From Fibrobacteraceae bacterium (lineage in GTDB: Bacteria; Fibrobacterota; Fibrobacteria; Fibrobacterales; Fibrobacteraceae): a stretch of DNA of 7,178 nt. This document shows positions 5,998 through 7,178 of the stretch, piece after piece. A program made the translations under genes and the position numbers. Positions within the stretch are counted from its first letter, which is position 1, and every line of letters begins with the position of its first letter. A model generated the notes under the pieces. It searched no databases. It was not told the origin of the DNA and saw nothing but the letters and a program-made list of their open reading frames with translations. The DNA lies in assembly GCA_021443045.1 (NCBI GenBank), contig JABUUT010000055.1, positions 14,748 to 21,925 on the forward strand, written 5' to 3'.

Positions 5998-7178
5998 ATG
6001 AAATCAAAAATTCTTACGGCAGTTATTGCCGCCGCCATGTTCACTTTTGTCGCCTGTAGCGATGAATCAGGCAGCAATGCTACGCCCGAAATCAGCGATG
6101 TTCCCGGCGTGGAAAACCCGGGTGATGATATACCCGGTGATGAGAATTCGGGACTTCCGATTGATACTGGCACAATCGTTGTTCAAAACCCAACATCCAG
6201 CGCTGATGTTGAAACCCCTGTGGTTGAATCCAGCTCCAGCGAAATTGCTCAAGTTCCCGTGTCCAGCTCCAGCGTTGTAAATCCGCCAGCATCTAGTTCT
6301 AGCCAAGTTGCTCCTGTTTCTAGCTCTAGCGAGGTTGTACCTGTGTCCAGCTCCAACACCATTGCTTCCAGTTCCAGCGAGGTTGTCTCTAGCTCCAGTG
6401 AAGTGGTCGTGCCTCAGTTGAACAAGAGTGTTGGCTGCGGAAAATCTTTGGGAAGCATCCAAACGGGCTTCTACAAAATCAGCAGCAACGGCAAGGACCG
6501 CGAATACGCCATTGACATTCCTGCCAATTACGACCCCAACAAGCCCTATCGCCTAATCTATTGCTCCCATTGGATTTGGTCCAGCGCCAAGGACGTGGTG
6601 AACGGCCAGGTGGGCAACGGTGGTGCAGCAAACTGGGCTTTCTTTGGTCTCAAACGCGTTTTGGATAGTGCCGGTGTGCAGGCCATATTTATTGCACCTT
6701 CCGCAGATGGCGGCATGTGGGGTGAGGCGGACCACGCCCTTTTTGACAACCTGCTTTCGTACGCCAAGACAAACCTTTGCGTAGATACGGACCGTGTTTT
6801 TGCCACGGGCTTTAGCTTTGGTGCCATGCAGACATTCTCCCTTTCTACAAACCATCAAAAGGACTTGCGCGCAGTGGCCACCCTAGCAGCCGCAAATTAC
6901 AACATTTGGCTGCCCACCAACACCCATGAAAAAATCGCCTACCTGGGCATTACCGGCATGAGTGACGGAACTTGCCCCTTTATACAAGATAAGAATAGGA
7001 GAACCGGCGGATTCTATGCTGCACAAGACCATGCAAAGGACAATGGCTGCGAAGTTCCCGAAAGCATTCCTACCACCAATGTGGGCAGCAAGTCACACTT
7101 AGTTTACGACTACAAGAATTGCGACCCCGATTATCCTGTTCGCTACATCACCTTTGACGGTGGCCACATTGCAGCCCC
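5998..7178 (+). CDS. Lipoprotein CE1-type esterase, probable feruloyl or acetyl-xylan esterase (3' truncated)
   Basis: The frame is open to the window edge (393 codons plus 2 nt). The N-terminus KSKILTAVIAAAMFTFVACS is a lipoprotein signal with lipidated Cys20, though Phe at -3 is less usual than Leu. Residues about 21-140 form a low-complexity linker with seven serine blocks, placing the catalytic domain away from the membrane. From Cys147 (GCGKSLG) the sequence follows the alpha/beta-hydrolase CE1/LpqC/feruloyl esterase pattern: REYAIDIPANYDPNKPYRLI, then nucleophile Ser273 in GFSFG, probable acid Asp323 (GMSDGTCPF) and probable base His390 (DGGHIAA), just before the edge. The full triad suggests an active enzyme; a poly-hydroxyalkanoate depolymerase-like specificity cannot be excluded. 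Six cysteines in the domain (147, 189, 261, 326, 351, 375) could form disulfides. The start ATG 5998 is preceded by AAGGA (5986-5990), overlapping the GH98 stop, so the genes are co-transcribed. Feruloyl or acetyl removal from xylan would complement GH98. Confidence 0.9.
   Translation, partial: MKSKILTAVIAAAMFTFVACSDESGSNATPEISDVPGVENPGDDIPGDENSGLPIDTGTIVVQNPTSSADVETPVVESSSSEIAQVPVSSSSVVNPPASSSSQVAPVSSSSEVVPVSSSNTIASSSSEVVSSSSEVVVPQLNKSVGCGKSLGSIQTGFYKISSNGKDREYAIDIPANYDPNKPYRLIYCSHWIWSSAKDVVNGQVGNGGAANWAFFGLKRVLDSAGVQAIFIAPSADGGMWGEADHALFDNLLSYAKTNLCVDTDRVFATGFSFGAMQTFSLSTNHQKDLRAVATLAAANYNIWLPTNTHEKIAYLGITGMSDGTCPFIQDKNRRTGGFYAAQDHAKDNGCEVPESIPTTNVGSKSHLVYDYKNCDPDYPVRYITFDGGHIAA
6229..6399 (+). 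repeat. Degenerate serine-block repeat encoding the linker
   Basis: Seven blocks of three to four serine codons (residues 78-81, 89-92, 99-102, 108-111, 117-119, 124-127, 131-134) are separated by short Val/Pro/Ala/Glu spacers. The DNA alternates TCC/TCT with AGC/AGT codons, for example TCCAGCTCCAGC and TCTAGCTCTAGC. It is part of the esterase gene and typical of flexible linkers in Fibrobacter enzymes. Confidence 0.85.

Noticed and set aside
6026..6280. Plus-strand open frame of 84 codons near the esterase start
   Set aside because: It lies in another frame inside the lipoprotein signal and linker region and has the Pro/Leu-rich composition of a shifted repeat.
6067..6462. 131-codon minus-strand open frame over the esterase linker
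   Set aside because: Its repeated Ala/Gly/Asn/Arg pattern is the reverse reading of the serine-linker repeats, not an independent gene.
1..7178. CRISPR array, insertion sequence, tRNA or rRNA gene
   Set aside because: No regularly spaced repeats, transposase-like frames, terminal inverted repeats or RNA gene signatures were seen; almost all of the window is explained by five coding regions and two control regions.

Overview
The window looks like chromosomal DNA from a fibre-degrading bacterium of the Fibrobacter lineage. The grounds are a regulator-like protein resembling the TIGR02147/DUF4423 paralogue family best known from Fibrobacter succinogenes, a poly-serine linker of the type common in secreted Fibrobacter enzymes, and short C-terminal modules resembling type IX secretion sorting domains on two exported proteins. 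This taxonomic call is recognition from memory, not a database result. All genes read on the + strand.

Layout. 1-227 is the 3' end of an exported protein, closed by a strong intrinsic terminator (261-297). 228-440 is an intergenic control region with a perfect 12-bp inverted repeat. 441-1370 encodes the TIGR02147-like HTH protein, and its stop overlaps by 4 nt the start of a 565-residue lipoprotein (1367-3064) with a DUF2341-like and a CBM11/CIA30-like region. A second terminator (3098-3130) ends this pair. 3131-3275 is a second control region, followed by a 903-residue secreted GH98 glycoside hydrolase with CBM6/35-like, Ig-like and C-terminal sorting-like modules (3276-5987). Ten nucleotides later starts a lipoprotein esterase of the CE1/feruloyl-esterase type (5998 to beyond the window end).

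How the genes may work together. GH98 plus a CE1-type esterase makes sense as a surface/secreted pair attacking decorated xylan: backbone cleavage plus removal of feruloyl or acetyl esters. The most interesting signal is a 28-bp element, identical at 26 of 28 positions, that precedes both the regulator/lipoprotein pair (339-366) and the GH98/esterase pair (3150-3177). With the translationally coupled regulator-lipoprotein pair, it suggests a compact, undescribed sensing module: a carbohydrate-binding envelope lipoprotein paired with a cytoplasmic HTH protein that controls its own operon and the adjacent hydrolase operon. The shared element is seen directly; the regulatory circuit is inference.
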